From: Imbricaverruca yamaguchii
Taxonomy: Eukaryota; Arthropoda; Thecostraca; Neoverrucidae
Direction of reading: 5' to 3'
Assembly (NCBI GenBank): GCA_034440575.1
Contig: JAOTOL010001462.1
Coordinates: 124,001-188,000, forward strand
DNA length: 64,000 nt
Shown: one piece after another, positions 34,301-46,374 of the stretch
Numbering within the stretch: the first letter of the stretch is position 1
Layout: the number at the start of each line of letters is the position of its first letter
Made by a program: the position numbers and the translations under genes
Notes under the pieces: model-generated
Databases searched by the model: none
What the model was told of the DNA's origin: nothing
What the model saw: only the letters and a program-made list of their open reading frames with translations

Positions 34301-35459
34301 TCTGATCATCGTCTCGATCACTGTTATATTTGGCCTCTTCGTCAGCCAAGGAAAGCGTTCGTTTCACAAGATCCAACTCATCGACAGTTATCAATGTTTG
34401 CCTTGTTTTTGGTCGCCGCGGCCTCTCATCTTCCTCTTGGAAGTTATTGTCATTTTGTACTTTTCCGCCCCCTTCTATTTCGTCGTAAACTGAGCAATGA
34501 ATATCACTCAAAAACCTACTCGCACAGACACATTTACATCCACGCATAAAGCCATTTGCTGGACAGGAAGTCCAATGATGAAACCGAGAGTATGAGCTTC
34601 CACCCATTGCACACTTGTCCCTCTCTTGTGCATCACAGTTGTGACGCCATCCAAGGATTGCTTCATCGTGATGTGTGAAACGAACTTCGTAATTTTTCGT
34701 GTACTTCGTGGCGTCTATCCATGGCTGCCAGGTGGCAAATTTTGTAACATAAACAGCCTTTGGTTCCCGTGGATATGTTCTGTCATTTGTTCCAGGATGA
34801 AACACTGACTTGAAAGTATAGTATGGCAAATTTTTGGTACCAGTAAGTTTGTCTATCAACTCATGGCTTCCAAAGTCTTCCTTGGTCTCTTTCCGCCCAA
34901 CCAGATTTTGTATATTACATATATAGAGCCCCGTTGTTTCATCTGAATCCATATTTGCTACAATCAATGGATTGATACTGACGTATCCGTCTCTGTCGGG
35001 TCTATACACTGTGGGCGAATACCCCATGAGAATGAAAAACATGCTCACCATGTGGTCCCATGAGCATTCAAATTCGTCACCGATAACGAACGTGTATGGT
35101 CTCCAGGCTCCATACATGCCATTTGGGTAATATGGCTGGGCAATGTCACATAATCCAGGGCGTGAGATTGCACCCCGTCTCCTACTTTTGATGCATATTG
35201 TCACCTGAAACTGAGCATTGTGACATGTGGTTCCAAAAGCTTGAACTTCTCGGTATTGTACGCATGATTTCTTTCCAAGGTCTTCCAAAAATTTCCTCAT
35301 CATTAGTTTCCTTTGAGTTGATGGGGGATCCCGACTGTCAAAGTAATATATCACCACCTTATCATCTGCAATTGGATAGTCAACGAGCTGTTTGCAATCA
35401 ACTCCTGGGTGAATGAAAAAAGCGAGCATAATTAATGTTTGGTGAGGCAACCAAATCAT
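31317..35459 (-). CDS. membrane-anchored mucin with inactive astacin-like domain
   Basis: A single open frame encodes 1380 residues from the ATG at 35459. The frame stays open two codons further to a TTG and beyond, but no other ATG is present. Residues are numbered from this ATG. The signal peptide covers about 1-22 (MIWLPHQTLIMLAFFIHPG). The astacin-like region covers about 28-270. It keeps RPDRDGYVSIN (153-163) after the zinc site, but where the family has HExxHxxGxxH this protein has S139-M140-I143-G146-P149, so all three His ligands and the catalytic Glu are gone. The Met-turn SxMHY reads SVFHP (218-222). A Cys-rich EGF-like module (C299, C308, C310, C312, C322) follows. A second domain with six Cys (about 350-570) is unrecognised. 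Then come a Thr-rich mucin stalk (about 580-960), poly-Gly (about 1003-1150), a membrane segment at 1181-1204 (GLIVAGILIPLLLLLCCC), an acidic patch, GGMGGGAGGMGG-type repeats and a basic KKKGKFRFGGKKK end. I infer a type I surface pseudoprotease. The assignment to astacin is by motif only. Confidence 0.85.
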   Translation of the reverse strand: MIWLPHQTLIMLAFFIHPGVDCKQLVDYPIADDKVVIYYFDSRDPPSTQRKLMMRKFLEDLGKKSCVQYREVQAFGTTCHNAQFQVTICIKSRRRGAISRPGLCDIAQPYYPNGMYGAWRPYTFVIGDEFECSWDHMVSMFFILMGYSPTVYRPDRDGYVSINPLIVANMDSDETTGLYICNIQNLVGRKETKEDFGSHELIDKLTGTKNLPYYTFKSVFHPGTNDRTYPREPKAVYVTKFATWQPWIDATKYTKNYEVRFTHHDEAILGWRHNCDAQERDKCAMGGSSYSRFHHWTSCPANGFMRGCKCVCASRFLSDIHCSVYDEIEGGGKVQNDNNFQEEDERPRRPKTRQTLITVDELDLVKRTLSLADEEAKYNSDRDDDQISVDGFQYLRQQVLGDDIGYRFIMILMRGSQPCFRPVLHINGREYMQTKTAQTLADSKYEKLIVQQGYDCLGLVTGYFDQNGDPFYESEWDGVTKDTMFKRRLMCYTSLFLEQTELRAKTQRASLYLHYNWRLDPKRMLMNGAFRLKMTVSGSIDPWCSLVNYCSPFFRTKHGYSREFCGINMHTTEEVIIVKKHTSTPTTTTTTTTTTTTQAPTTTTTTTTTKAPVVASTLRATTTTTTTTTTTTTPTTTTTTTTTTTTTTPSTTTTTTTTTTTTVSTVTTTPRVTRFTRPPWEGCKTLPLNKCNPSLSTQRPASTPVGRTSVSVPGVYTSPENWPPADTAPTDPPTTPKTFPFTTTTTTTTTTTTTTHKTVPTTTFAPPVWSVTTTTTPTTTTTTTKATTPATTTTTTTTTTTTTTTRKPKTTTKPLVVIFTSVPTRAPTTRAPTTQPPATLAPATTLAPATTRLPLTAANGATTVSGSKTSKPKGPGPFRTLPPDQVIVCLFYIQKGYGECNGTTFVIASPGTTWWTTPVFFTTTTTPFPSPPTTTTRKTPLRTLGPDIGVFTLVPGKPPLPGSTGGSQVTGPDGKPLPPGAGRTTSNSPGGGQQTTSDNGNNPGGGGGGGGGGGGGGGGGGGGGGGGGGGGGGGSGGGGGGGNGGGGGGGGEGGGGDGSGGGGGGGSGGGGGGGGGGGGEGGDGSGGGGGGGSGGGGGGGGGSGGGGGGEGGGGDNGGGSNGPGPGGPGPGGSGSNGGATGNNTNGGGGGVFGAGTTTESVISGGTGGSAQKSKESKGGTGLIVAGILIPLLLLLCCCIICLVMKKRKGGAGEEGEEEGGEEEGMDGQGGMGGGVDGMGAGAGGMGGVGGMGGGAGGMGGMGGAGGMGGGAGGMGGAGGMAGGMGGGAGGMGGGVGGMGGGMGGGAGGMGGGAGGSGAGAGSGADGAGGAGAGGGKKKGKFRFGGKKKNNDDFDDRDLFSGAIGPGEQDAPEMFLPGASG
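32107..32455. repeat. (CCACCT)n hexanucleotide tract inside the mucin gene
   Basis: A near-perfect CCWCCT repeat, with CTTCCA and CCATCT interruptions. On the minus strand in the gene frame it encodes poly-Gly with occasional Ser, Glu, Asn and Asp. Other frames give Glu-Val, His-Leu or poly-Pro strings, which are shadows. It is likely length-polymorphic, and the assembled length may be unreliable. Confidence 0.9.
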
Positions 35460-37776
35460 TTTCAATGTTGAGTTGGTTCCAAATAAAATTACGAAAATGC
35501 TTGCATGACTAAGCCACCATGATTTGACGAAAAATGAAAATACCTTTCCGAGATCTACAAATAATCACTGGTGACAGGTGGACTTGCAAAGGAAAACGAC
35601 AGGTATTGACTTTCTTGCATTTCAGTTTAGTTTTATTCACGTGATAGCGAAATTCCCTCTGTTCAGAAGATATATAAAATTAATTTAAGATGGCTTAGGA
35701 TTGGCGCTAGCTTTTAAATATGCTTACCTTTCCATGTGAAAGCTTGTTGGTTTTCGAAGGACATTTGTTTGCAAATAATTTCTGAACGTTAACCCATTTG
35801 AGTGTATGTTGCAACATTCGCAAATTAAATAATTTGGGCCTCCTCTAAAAAAAATCGAGTATGGGTGCAACAACTTGCTGAGGCCCCTCAGACAATTATT
35901 GATGCATTTCGACATGAGTAATGAGTATATTTGTAGGAAATGTGATATATTGCACACACACTCGCACCCGGCACAGTTATGGGAAAGCCCGTTGGCATAT
36001 GCCTAATAGCAACACAATTGCGAATGCAGCAAAACAAATGTCCGAAGGAAGGCAAAAACATGGCCCGATCGGTATCAATAAATTGTCATAGCATCACCAG
36101 ACAACCATCAAGCTGCGACAACCGGGAAATCGTGCATAGACCTGAGTAAACTAGTGTAATGTATCATCCGGAGCCTTGGATACGCAAAGGCAGCTTTGCC
36201 TTTCCTTCTTCCGTACCTATGACGAGGTAATCCGCCTCTGGACGGGTCATAGGCACACGTCGGCAGGTACGAAGAGATCCAGGAAGTCTAAGGGTTGGCA
36301 GAAAATACAGCCATGTAGCGGCGGAAGCAGCGAAGACTCGAAGGCACCAAGACACAAGGCACCCTAGACTAGCACCCCCGCGGCTCTAGAATGAAAACCT
36401 CCCACACCAAATCCATGAAATCCCCTGTCTCCCATCCAACCTTTACCCCACGGAGGAAACCTAACGGTGACAAGCCCACTGCAATGTGCCGTCGCGGCCG
36501 GGGCAGGGATCAGAGGGCGTAAGCTCTGTCCACGGGTGCAGCGAATCCGGGTATATTTTTTTTAGTAAGAAGTGAGACATCTTGCGGGGGCGGGGCAGAC
36601 CAATACACACCATGACACCCCACAGATGATCATCACCCGCACCACAAAAGACGCCCACCTAATAGGCATCTACACCGAGCCAGACCACCCCACCACGCAA
36701 GATCCGGCGCGAAATTTCAGAAGAAATTCCATCGCGCAAGAAAGCAGCATAGCGAAGCCTTCACATTCAACGCTAACGATTTACCTCGGTCAAGATAATA
36801 TGGTCTATGTACGTGCTATGTATAATATGATCTTCAAAACTCAAGTATATCCAATGTCTCACCATAACTTTATTCGGTACTCCGCAAAAAAACATAAGTA
36901 AATAGGCATGAGTAAACCCAACTTTGGTAACCTGAGGTCAAACTGTGACATTAAAGGTCCCGCAATTCGACATGCATCTTTGATGGACAGCGGACATCTA
37001 GGCGTTGGAATCATTCGGCTAAGTGAAATACTTCGAATTGTATACGGTACCCAGTTTTTGACGCGAATGACCTTTCTTGACCTCTGGAGATCAAACTGCT
37101 TGTCCTACCGAATAATTGTTTGTCTTACTTTGACAAGCGACAAAGATCATATCGTGAAAATATCAGCGAAAGGATAAGGGACATGTGCGGCCACGCTACT
37201 GCTGGCGCTTCATTTCCACCTAGCGGCGTATGTTCGAACTGTAAGCATGCCATTGGGTCACATGGCGGTGTCTGCACCTAGATGCAAAATCGTGAAGATA
37301 ATTGTTAAAAAAACAAGGAACGTATGTTATCTAGAGATTTTGCCCCACCTGTGGTGGATACATTCATTATTTCTGTATCAGCTGATACCACTTAGACTCA
37401 AGTATAATGGTCGTTTGTATTCGTCAATTTTGTTATAAGGTTGCCGTGTTCCCGGATTTCCGTGTAGCTTAAGCATGGGGAACGCCGGAAGCATGATGTG
37501 GTCGCATGTGAAACTGAATATTTTGATCAAAGGATGGCACGAACTAAAAATGTCACCCCCTCCCCTGGAACCTCCTCAGAATTTATCGCTCGTTTCAATG
37601 AAGGTATTCCTGATTCACTGACACTGCCGCTGTACTTCGTCAAATTTGATTAAATATTAAATAACTTCGCAACAATATCTTTAAGTATGGACAATGTCCA
37701 TTTGCTGCAGATAATAAGCGCGCTCGTGCATAATAAAATTACTTTAGCGACACTAGTGTTTAAAGAACTCCTCACA
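35460..37776. other. 5' flank of the mucin gene and unassigned DNA
   Basis: On the minus strand a TATATATC lies at about 35670, and a donor-like AAG|GTATTT near 35545 could end a 5' non-coding exon. Both are weak. An 89-codon plus ORF at 36908-37177 sits in DNA with scattered AGGTCA half sites, like the TTAA MITEs. A 109-codon ORF at 36572-36901 has no domain. No gene is called. Confidence 0.35.
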
Positions 37777-38878
37777 TTAACCCGCACCGTACCGGGGGGC
37801 CTTCAACCTCCCCCTGAAGATATTAGCCGATAGTGAAGGAACGGCGCGCAGCAGCGCGCCGAAATTTGGCATGCCTTTTGCAACATCAATTTGACATGTT
37901 ATGGCATACATTTGAAGTTAGGTCGTCTAGGGTCAACAGGTTAATCTAGGTCAAATGAGGTCATCTCCAAGAAAGTTAAATCAGTCGTCTTGCTTTAATG
38001 GATGCAAATATTGTAATGAAATTTTCAGCGTTTGCTTATCTTTAGGGATGCATGAAAACGTATGAGAGGAATTGTTAACCCGCGCAGTCTTTCCGGTCAA
38101 ATCCTCCCATCCCGTCTTGGGGGGGGGGGCGGTTGAAGACCCCCTCTAAAATCCAAACTAAGCATCGCACAAAAAGAAAAGTGGTGTCATCGGAGAGCGC
38201 TCGACGAGTCGGGTCCGGGTCCACCCTCCAAAACAATATTCACAAAAAAGTGACCAAGGGGGCTAAACTTTCACGACTTTTCACGACTTACATTATGTTT
38301 CTGACCCTGGGGAGTTTATTTTGGGGAGACCCGTCCCTTCCCGTCATTTCCCGAGACGGGACGGGTTAATTTTTTCCACGCTTTTGACTACTTAATGTTG
38401 CATATTTGCCTATTCTAGTTCAAATCGAATATTCTGGCTAAAGTAAGCATTTTTTATTAGTACAAGTTGACTTCCAACAACGTTTCTCGGTATGCTCTAC
38501 CCACTAGAAAATGAAAATTTAAGAATACTTTAAAAAACATGTTTGATTTTGGGGGACCAAAACATTGTATGGCCCTAGCTGATTTCGCTGTCTTTCCCAT
38601 ATACCAATATTTGTCTTCAATATCCACAAAATGAACTCCCCAGAGCCAAAAAAAATTCAAGTCGTGGAAAGTCGTGAAAATATAGCCCCCTCCCTTAGTG
38701 ACGTCACTTTTTGGGGGAAATTGTTTTGCCGGTGGACCCTGACCCTACTCGCCGAGGGCTTTCCGATAACACCTCTTTCGTTTTCGTGCGACGCTTAGTT
38801 TATATTTTAGAGGGGGTTACTATCCGCCCCGCGCCAAGAGACTGGGTGTGGGGATCTGACCGGAGAGACATAGCGCGA
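37777..38878 (+). mobile_element. TTAA-type MITE, family B copy 3 (interrupted)
   Basis: The left end is TTAA at 37777-37780 then CCCGCACCGTACCGGGG. The right end (GGAGAGACATAGCGCG) is decayed and lacks TTAA. It is homologous to 15003-15834 throughout, apart from the insertion at 38075-38369. It carries perfect AGGTCA-N4-AGGTCA at 37948-37963. Confidence 0.75.
38075..38369 (-). mobile_element. nested, internally deleted family B MITE
   Basis: A 295-bp B derivative inside copy 3, in inverse orientation. It is flanked by TTAA on both sides (38075-38078 and 38366-38369), with ends CCCGCGCAGTCTTTCCGG and CCCGAGACGGGACGGG. The uninterrupted homologue at about 15290-15320 shows the sequence without the insert, so the TTAA duplication is directly visible. 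Confidence 0.85.
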
Positions 38879-41800
38879 TGATCTTGGGCAGCGAGTCATG
38901 TATAAGCCGTCTTTTATAGCAAGTAGTCGATTAACGACGGGATTTTACTTTTTTTTCTTTCATATGCAACAAACCTTGTATTAAATGCATTATTTACCAA
39001 GCAGCAACATATAGATAATGCTAAAATCACCACATGTGAAGGCAAATGTTTGTCTCCGCCTTCATCGCGAAGTGTGGGTACAGCCAGCCGGCTTTGAGTC
39101 GGCTCGAGTGGTATATAAATGAATGCCAATTAATATAATACTCATCATATCTGGATCCGGTAGGACCTGAACATAATATTCTAACAACATGCTACACATA
39201 GAATGGTTATCGTTTTCTTTTATCCCCATTGGATATGCAACTGCCCTCGCCTCTTACACTGTTCCTGAATCCACCGGCATCGGGAAGACGAGTAAACATC
39301 ATAGGTGTGGAAATAGAGGGGGAGGGGTATGGCTCTCTTTTCATGAAAGTTTAGCATCAATGCCATGACAACGCATCGTAAGAATCTACTTCAAACAGGG
39401 CCCCCCCCCAACACACACACACACACGCATACACACTTTTTGAGACGTTCCTACACCTCTGGTGGATGTGGCCTGCTGGTGAACTTTAACTAAGAGGCCA
39501 CGTCCTTTGACGTATACAGGCTAACCACCGAAGCCCACCATACTCCGACCCAACAGAAATTCTAAGAGTGGAAGAATTCAGTGACTCTTGGAGCGGGCAC
39601 GCCTACCTATCCCAGCTAACATAGCATATTAGAGCCCTAGGGGACTGGTCGCTCCAAGTTTTATGCAATTTAGCAATATAAGAATGATTGAGTATTTAGC
39701 AGAATTATTTTGCATGGAAAAAAAACTAAAAACCCCTCGCATGCCGTCTCAGCCCCATCCAAAATCCACCACGACACCCATGCGTGATGCTACCAAGAGT
39801 CCATGCAACTGCTAAAAAAGTGGGGGCGTGTTCGCTGTTCAGCAATGGAACGTTCACAAGCTCGGCGCCCCGCCACCACTTGAAGGTTGGTGTGATTCCA
39901 CAGCCTTTGGATGTATGAAGACGCTGAGCTGCCTCGGGAGTGACCAACTGTTGAAATGTTCAAACCTCGCTAAATCCACCCGATCGGTCCGAGAACATCA
40001 TTCGGAACTGTTACTACTTGAGTACCTCCCCTAAATATCTCTGCGCAGCTGATGCTCTGATCTAAGGGTACGCCAGCGCACTCAAGTGGCGGAAGTTGTA
40101 TTTGAACTCTTAACTTTGAAATGATGTTGGCTTTATGCAATTAATCATCAATAGGCAGCAAGGGATCAACCATTATTAGGGTGGATGAAATAAAGCGTTA
40201 GCATGCAGCAAGTTATCCAGCATCAGTAAGCTAGCTTTATAGGTTTTTAATAACACCCTACTGTAATTTTCAGCGTATATTGCAACGCACGAAGCTGAAT
40301 TTTCTGCATTCTTTGGTTTACCTCTCCTTGAAATTCTTGAACAGCCTTGGCGAGCACATTTACTGAATATTCACACCCAACACCAATGCCTGAGGCATTC
40401 CAGATTTGGTGAATGGCAACCGACGGTAGAGCAATATTCCACTTCCCACTTTACACATTAAGCATTATTGCTTGTACCTCCCCCACCCAATGCATTTTGG
40501 CCAGCTCATTTCCTCCATGCACTATGCCCTAACTACTTCCAGAAGTCAACGCCCTTGCTAGGTAGATACTGATGATTTTCTTTATATTTAACGTTACATC
40601 ATAAGGCTAAATCACAGCTTGGCGCGCATCTCATCGTTTATAATAATAGTACAGTACCACGAACATAGTGCACATGTTGTGTATTTAATAACACGATCGA
40701 TTACAGCCCATTGTTTATGGGGAATAAACAAACTTGATACTACCAAGAACCATTGAAGATAGTCAGTGCAAGGCGATCGAAATTGTGCACCTGATTTAGT
40801 ATTCAGTATTTAAAAAAAACAGCTAACGTGAGAGTTGGGCTGTGTGGGCGAAGCGGGGCACCTCCGGCAGGTAGGCAAGTATTGACAAATTGTTATTTTT
40901 CTGACCTTTGCCACATTGTGATTCAAAATATTTAATAATGGAGACAGAAGAAAAGAGTTTGCGCGGCGCGAAAGAGCATGCGCCAAGATCCTGGTCAGTC
41001 GTATGATCTATGCATTTGGGACCGCTCTATAAGATATTTCAGAACGTGTGTAGCGCTTTCAGGACCATTTTGAAGCAAAACTAGTTTCTTGACTATCTTA
41101 TACCCAAATGTCTTGCCTGCTCATCGGTATGATTATGTTCATACAAGCTTGGTTTTTGGTGCCACACTATGCCTAAATAATACATGGGTGATATGTTTGT
41201 TTCCCGTGTGTTAGAGCCCAAGCATAACTTCACAATGACGACGGTTTACTATTTTCACACGATACCTCGAAGCAAACCATCTGCCTAGGGGGCAGTTCAC
41301 ATGCCACACTATTTGACAAGAAGGTGTTAACAAGAACACTACACCGATGTTCCCCCACAACTGATGATTCGGTTGTTGCTGGATATGTGGTGCTGGTGAT
41401 CTCTGATGGGGAAATCAACCTTCTATTATGTCATGCCACTGTGCCATCTATTGTATCAGAATATTACTTATTCCTTGCTGAACCTGCAATTCGCTGCGAA
41501 GTTCAACGCGTTTTTGTACTGCGTGCAACGGTGCAACGTGTGCATCAACGATGATGTGCCGGTGCACCAGATAGTGCTAAAGTTCAGGCAGTAAAAGACG
41601 TGGGTGTTTGTGGTGCACCGGATTTAATAATGGGCCGGATTGAAAGGAATCATCGTGATGAGCTTTGTTCCTTTAACTACTTTTTATATCGCCTGACTTG
41701 GATATTCGCTTAAATACATTTCTTCCACCGAAGTCGCTGGTTTCACTGCGGAGTGCATTGACGAAGTGAAGCTTCATCCGATATGCCCAACATAAGGGGA

Positions 41801-42157
41801 TAAAAGCAAGTACACGATAGACGATGCTGAACAGTAGTCCATCTGCAGTTTGTACCATGACAGGAGTCAATATCTGCACTAGTCTATACCAGGTCTGCAG
41901 TCTGCACTCTCGCACTAACGAAGCATAAAGCTAAATTGCTATAGAACTAGCTGTTGACAAACATGCAACCGTTACACACACATACGTGTTTACCGTGACT
42001 AACGAGGACTATGACCTGGCGGTCACAAACGAGGACACCCTTTATTTACCACCGCAGAAGCATCGATTTCTTCTCGGTGATAGAGCAAGATCTGCCGAGT
42101 AAGATGAAGGGTCGATTTTGGAGGAAGTGTCCAATTGTTGGTTCCCAGTGTGGATTG
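38879..42157. other. no gene seen
   Basis: ORFs of 60-80 codons only. A C-run followed by (CA)n lies at about 39402-39432. The stretch is AT-rich and unassigned. Confidence 0.5.
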
Positions 42158-42352
42158 AAATACCGAGGACATTGACAAAACCGAGGACTTTGTGTGTCCA
42201 TACATGTGTATCGTGAATACCGAGGACAGTGTGTGTCCATGCATGTTTATCGTGACTTCCGAGGACAATGTGTGTCCACATACATATTTATCGTGAATAC
42301 CGAGGACAATGTGTGTCCAAATATGTCCATTGTGCACACCGAGGACTGTGGC
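42158..42352. repeat. 41-bp minisatellite
   Basis: About four units of 39-42 bp, each with CCGAGGACAATGTGTGTCC followed by an ATRCAT segment and TTATCGTGAA. A related ACGAGGAC motif appears at 42000-42040. ATACCGAGGAC also occurs at about 53467. Minus-strand ORFs reading DTHCPR- or HTVLG-like repeats are shadows. Confidence 0.85.
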
Positions 42353-45300
42353 CTGATGGGCACCAATGGCAACTTCCTTTGAAATGCGAAAACAGTGTGT
42401 TTGGTTTATCCTAATAATTGCATCTGTGTGGTCTTATGTGTCTGTGATAATTCCTCCGCCGAGCCCAAACAACCTATCCCAGCTCATGGGAAGATTCCTA
42501 AGCGTAGGACCGTCGTTCTAAAAAAATCATGGATTCGTATCCTGATGTTCGCAATCGTGTGGGAGGGAGGGGGAATGAAAGCAAGGAAATTTACCCAATT
42601 GAAAAGCTATTAGATTCTTGTCACAGTTGAGCGAAAATTGTATGGTTTTTACACCACTGAAGAAGGCTTACATATATCGCTCGATTGTATATATATGTCG
42701 TTTAAATCACAACTGTACTTTAAGTCGAAATGCGTCCGAAAACCACCGGAGGACTAATTATCATGTGCGCAAGCTGTACTCTTCTCAATCTCCACGTCTA
42801 CGCTCCCTCCTGTGCCTTTCAGAGAGGCGTTGATTAACAGAAGCGTGGTCAGGATTCCATCCTGGGTATGCCACCAGCCAAAAGGGCCATCTGACCGTGG
42901 AAGATGAAAGGTGAAAAGCCTGTCCCAAAAATTGTTTTTCTTATTCGTAGAACGTGTGCTTTTCTCGATAAGGATTTCACTACAATTTGTAGCACACTCC
43001 CTATTTTAGTGAATAGTCTTACAGTTGTTTTGACGTAGGGTTTGAGCATTTTCAGTAGGATATGCAGGCACGCGATTACGCTTGACGTGGGATGTGCTGG
43101 CCTTCGCCCCGCGGCCATTGCTATGTCAGGTATGTCGACGCTACTGTTGCGGGCCAGGCGTCCGATGTGAGCTATGTCCAGTGCCCTATCCCTGTTTTTA
43201 TATCCACTTCAATTACATATAATCGAGACTAATTTGAGTTGGTTGTGCTGTGGGAAGCAATGGTCCAAGATTCGCAATGATAAGTTTCGAGGAAACTTCG
43301 CCAATGCATTTCGAAGTAAAATATATCCTAAACCCTGAGTAGCATCGTGAAGGTATCAGCTACTTGCGGTTCCATTTCAATTCGCGATAACCAAATATTG
43401 AGGAATCATTTTCCCTTACATCCTGACGATTAGCTGAGTGAATTCGGTCACACTGGACCAGGGGCGTCGCCACCGGGGTGGGCAGCGAGCGAGGGAATTT
43501 ACCCCCTGCCCTGTGGAAGACGGGGTTCCTGACATCTGAGGAGGCCCCGTGCCGGAAGCGCACATAAAAGTTGAAGTGCTCTCTAGAAGAAAGGCTTCAC
43601 ACTGAGGGTCGCTACCATCCGCTACCATATTAGATAAAAGCAGATATTTATGTAGGAAGTCCCACAAAGCTTGAGAGATTTTGACAGCCTTTCAACCCAC
43701 CTTTCGGAGGGAGTCAAACACAATGTATATCGTCACACACCTTTGCGGAGGTGGCCCATGAGCCTTCGATATCTGGGTCCATCATCGCTTTCCTCATCAT
43801 CCTCCATCCTTCATCATCCTCCATTCGACATACGTGCCCGCGGTGTGGAAGGGCTTAAGTCTTCACACATTTCTGATTGCAGGCCAAAGCTGAAAACCTG
43901 GAGGCAATCCAATGCGCTTCGTGACTCAACCACCGCGCGAAAGAGGGGGAACAGCTTCCTCTTACCGTGAAGGGGTGGGAGGGGTGTCGCTCCCCTGACA
44001 TTTAAAGAGGCCCCTGCTCGGTAATACACAAAACATTTGAAGTGTGGTCTTCATGAGACGGCTTCACACTGAAAATCACAACCAATCAGAAACATAACGT
44101 AAGTCAAAGCTAGTGTTTGTAGTTATCTCCACAACGATCTCAGAGGCTTTTGTTCAAGGTCCTTGGTTTTGGGATCCTTGTATTTTATGACAATGTGAAG
44201 GAAGCCATGCGTGCATTGGTGGAATATTGCATGTATTTCAGGGATGCACGGCCCTTACATGCAAGGGGGCGCTTCCTCATTTGGTTCCATGTTAACAATC
44301 ACCGGGCCCAAGGTAGGGGCTCACAAAGATAGGATAGGTACCCGTCTTAAGACGAGTAGCCTCCTATTTCAACATTGTATTTAAGGTCACGATTACTGAC
44401 CTAAGGTCCCGATTGGGACCTATTCGCTGGTAACACTCAACCAATGACATGCCAACAACTTAACCCCACGGCGAAACTCGTTTTGACTGGTGTCACAGCA
44501 GTTGTCTCGGTGTTAATAACTCAACTAGGACAAAGATATGCCGTGATGTGCTTATTTAACACATGTCAGCCATGTTTCAGGCTAGTTATTCCATGATTAA
44601 TTCGTGTCCACGGAAGTCAAGTACCGGGTTCAATGTACGAAAAGCTGAGATGAGTTGTGACAGTATATTTAGAGCTTTCATGAAATGGATTCATAGCATC
44701 CATGTCAATTTTACAAAACTGGTTTCATACATCCACACATGGATAGACATGCTGAGCACAAAGCAAACACTGTTCTTCGACACGACACTGCGGTACCTAC
44801 CACACATCGAAGATGCGTCATACATCCTGCGGTCACATCACACCATTAGTCTGTTATGATCTGATGGGTGCCTGACATCTGATGGGACATGATTTCAGCT
44901 ACTGTTGGCCTTATATAGAAAGCTCCAGAGCGAACACTTTCCGAGCATGAGGTAGCTCAAGCCGGCTTTCTCTGATCGCCCGTGCATGGCAGGCGGACAC
45001 CGTGGAGATCTACGATCCTTCCAGGCAGATTTCTGGCGCATTTGGTGCTATCAGGAAGTGGCGCATAAACGCAGACATTTTTTACGTACGCTATCAACTC
45101 GTCTCCATCCCAACTCTCGCAACACCGGAGTCACATGCTTAACGTCGGCCTAAGCCACTCACGGTACGAGCACTAAAATGGATGGCTTTCGGTTCTTCTG
45201 TGCTGCAGTGCAGCTTCTCCAGGCCCCAATGCAGTATCGAGCATGCGGAAATATTTTTGCTTCGATGAACGTTCGCGTTGTGCCTTTGGGCACCCCGTGG

Positions 45301-46374
45301 CACATCGTAGCCAGGCCGACTAATAACATGCGACAACGTTCAACGACTGCGGGGATGTGCTTGTCTTATGTAGATGAGGACTGATGGTGACACCTAGGAT
45401 TTTAACACTAAATTGAAATTAATTATAAATTAAATTAAATAAATTGAAATTCCGTCGCTTCCGATCTAAACTGAAAAGTTTAATTCGGAAAGTTGGTATC
45501 GAATAATGAACAGGGCTGAAGTAGAGGGCAGGACATATCATTATCACTGGATGAGGGAAGGCCAGGTAAATGGCAATGCGTAGTATGGTACAGTCACCAG
45601 GATATCCTTCCCTGATATACACTGGATTTAACGATTGCTATGTGTGGAGGGATATGCAGCAGGGGAAATGCGGAGGGAATGTCCGCCCATCCCGTCGACA
45701 CATTAGATGAGCTTTTGAGGAAAAGGACATTTTCTGGTTAAAAGGCAATTAGGCGCTCCACAAGGATACGTCGAAGGTACACTTTTCGAAGATTCAGTAA
45801 TATACTTGCTGCGCACACGCACGGTTGCCAGATGGCTTGGTGCAAGATTTCATGTATTATAAAGCACATCCAGAACGCACCAGTCGCTTACAGCCCTTGT
45901 TGAAATAGACGCACCACGTGTCAGCCAGACTGGCCGCGCCGGCACAGCTGCGTGCTCATTTGTCCCACACGGTTAGGACAAGTCGACTGCACTCGACGAC
46001 TGTGCCTGACTGCGCCTGCACCACCGCCCCCGCCACGAGCCTCAGGTCAGTGCCAACGTTGAGAGCCGCAGTCACCTGCAACAGTTGGATTGTCGTTAGG
46101 CACAATCCGAGAGCTAGAAAGTTCTGCAGTCAGGGACCACGCTGCAATAAGCCATAGTTTCTAGGTGATATATGACCAAATGCCAGTGGCGAGATATATG
46201 ACGTCAATTCTTTGTTAGTTCACTGTTCCCACCTTCCCTATTTTGGAGCATATACTCGTGATCAGACCTGACAGCGACGTGAAACTTTGCGCCTTTGTAG
46301 AAGACAACATACCCTGCAACATATTCCAGGGATAACCAGTTTTTATTCTCACCTAATCTCGTGACCTGACTAGA
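42353..46374. other. no gene seen; one diverged duplication
   Basis: Segments at about 43490-43625 and 43975-44085 share TCCTGACATYTRARGAGGCCC, then ACAWAARWTTGAAGTG and GGCTTCACACTGA in the same order and orientation, so they are two copies of a small unnamed repeat. ORFs of up to 104 codons have no domains. Confidence 0.4.
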
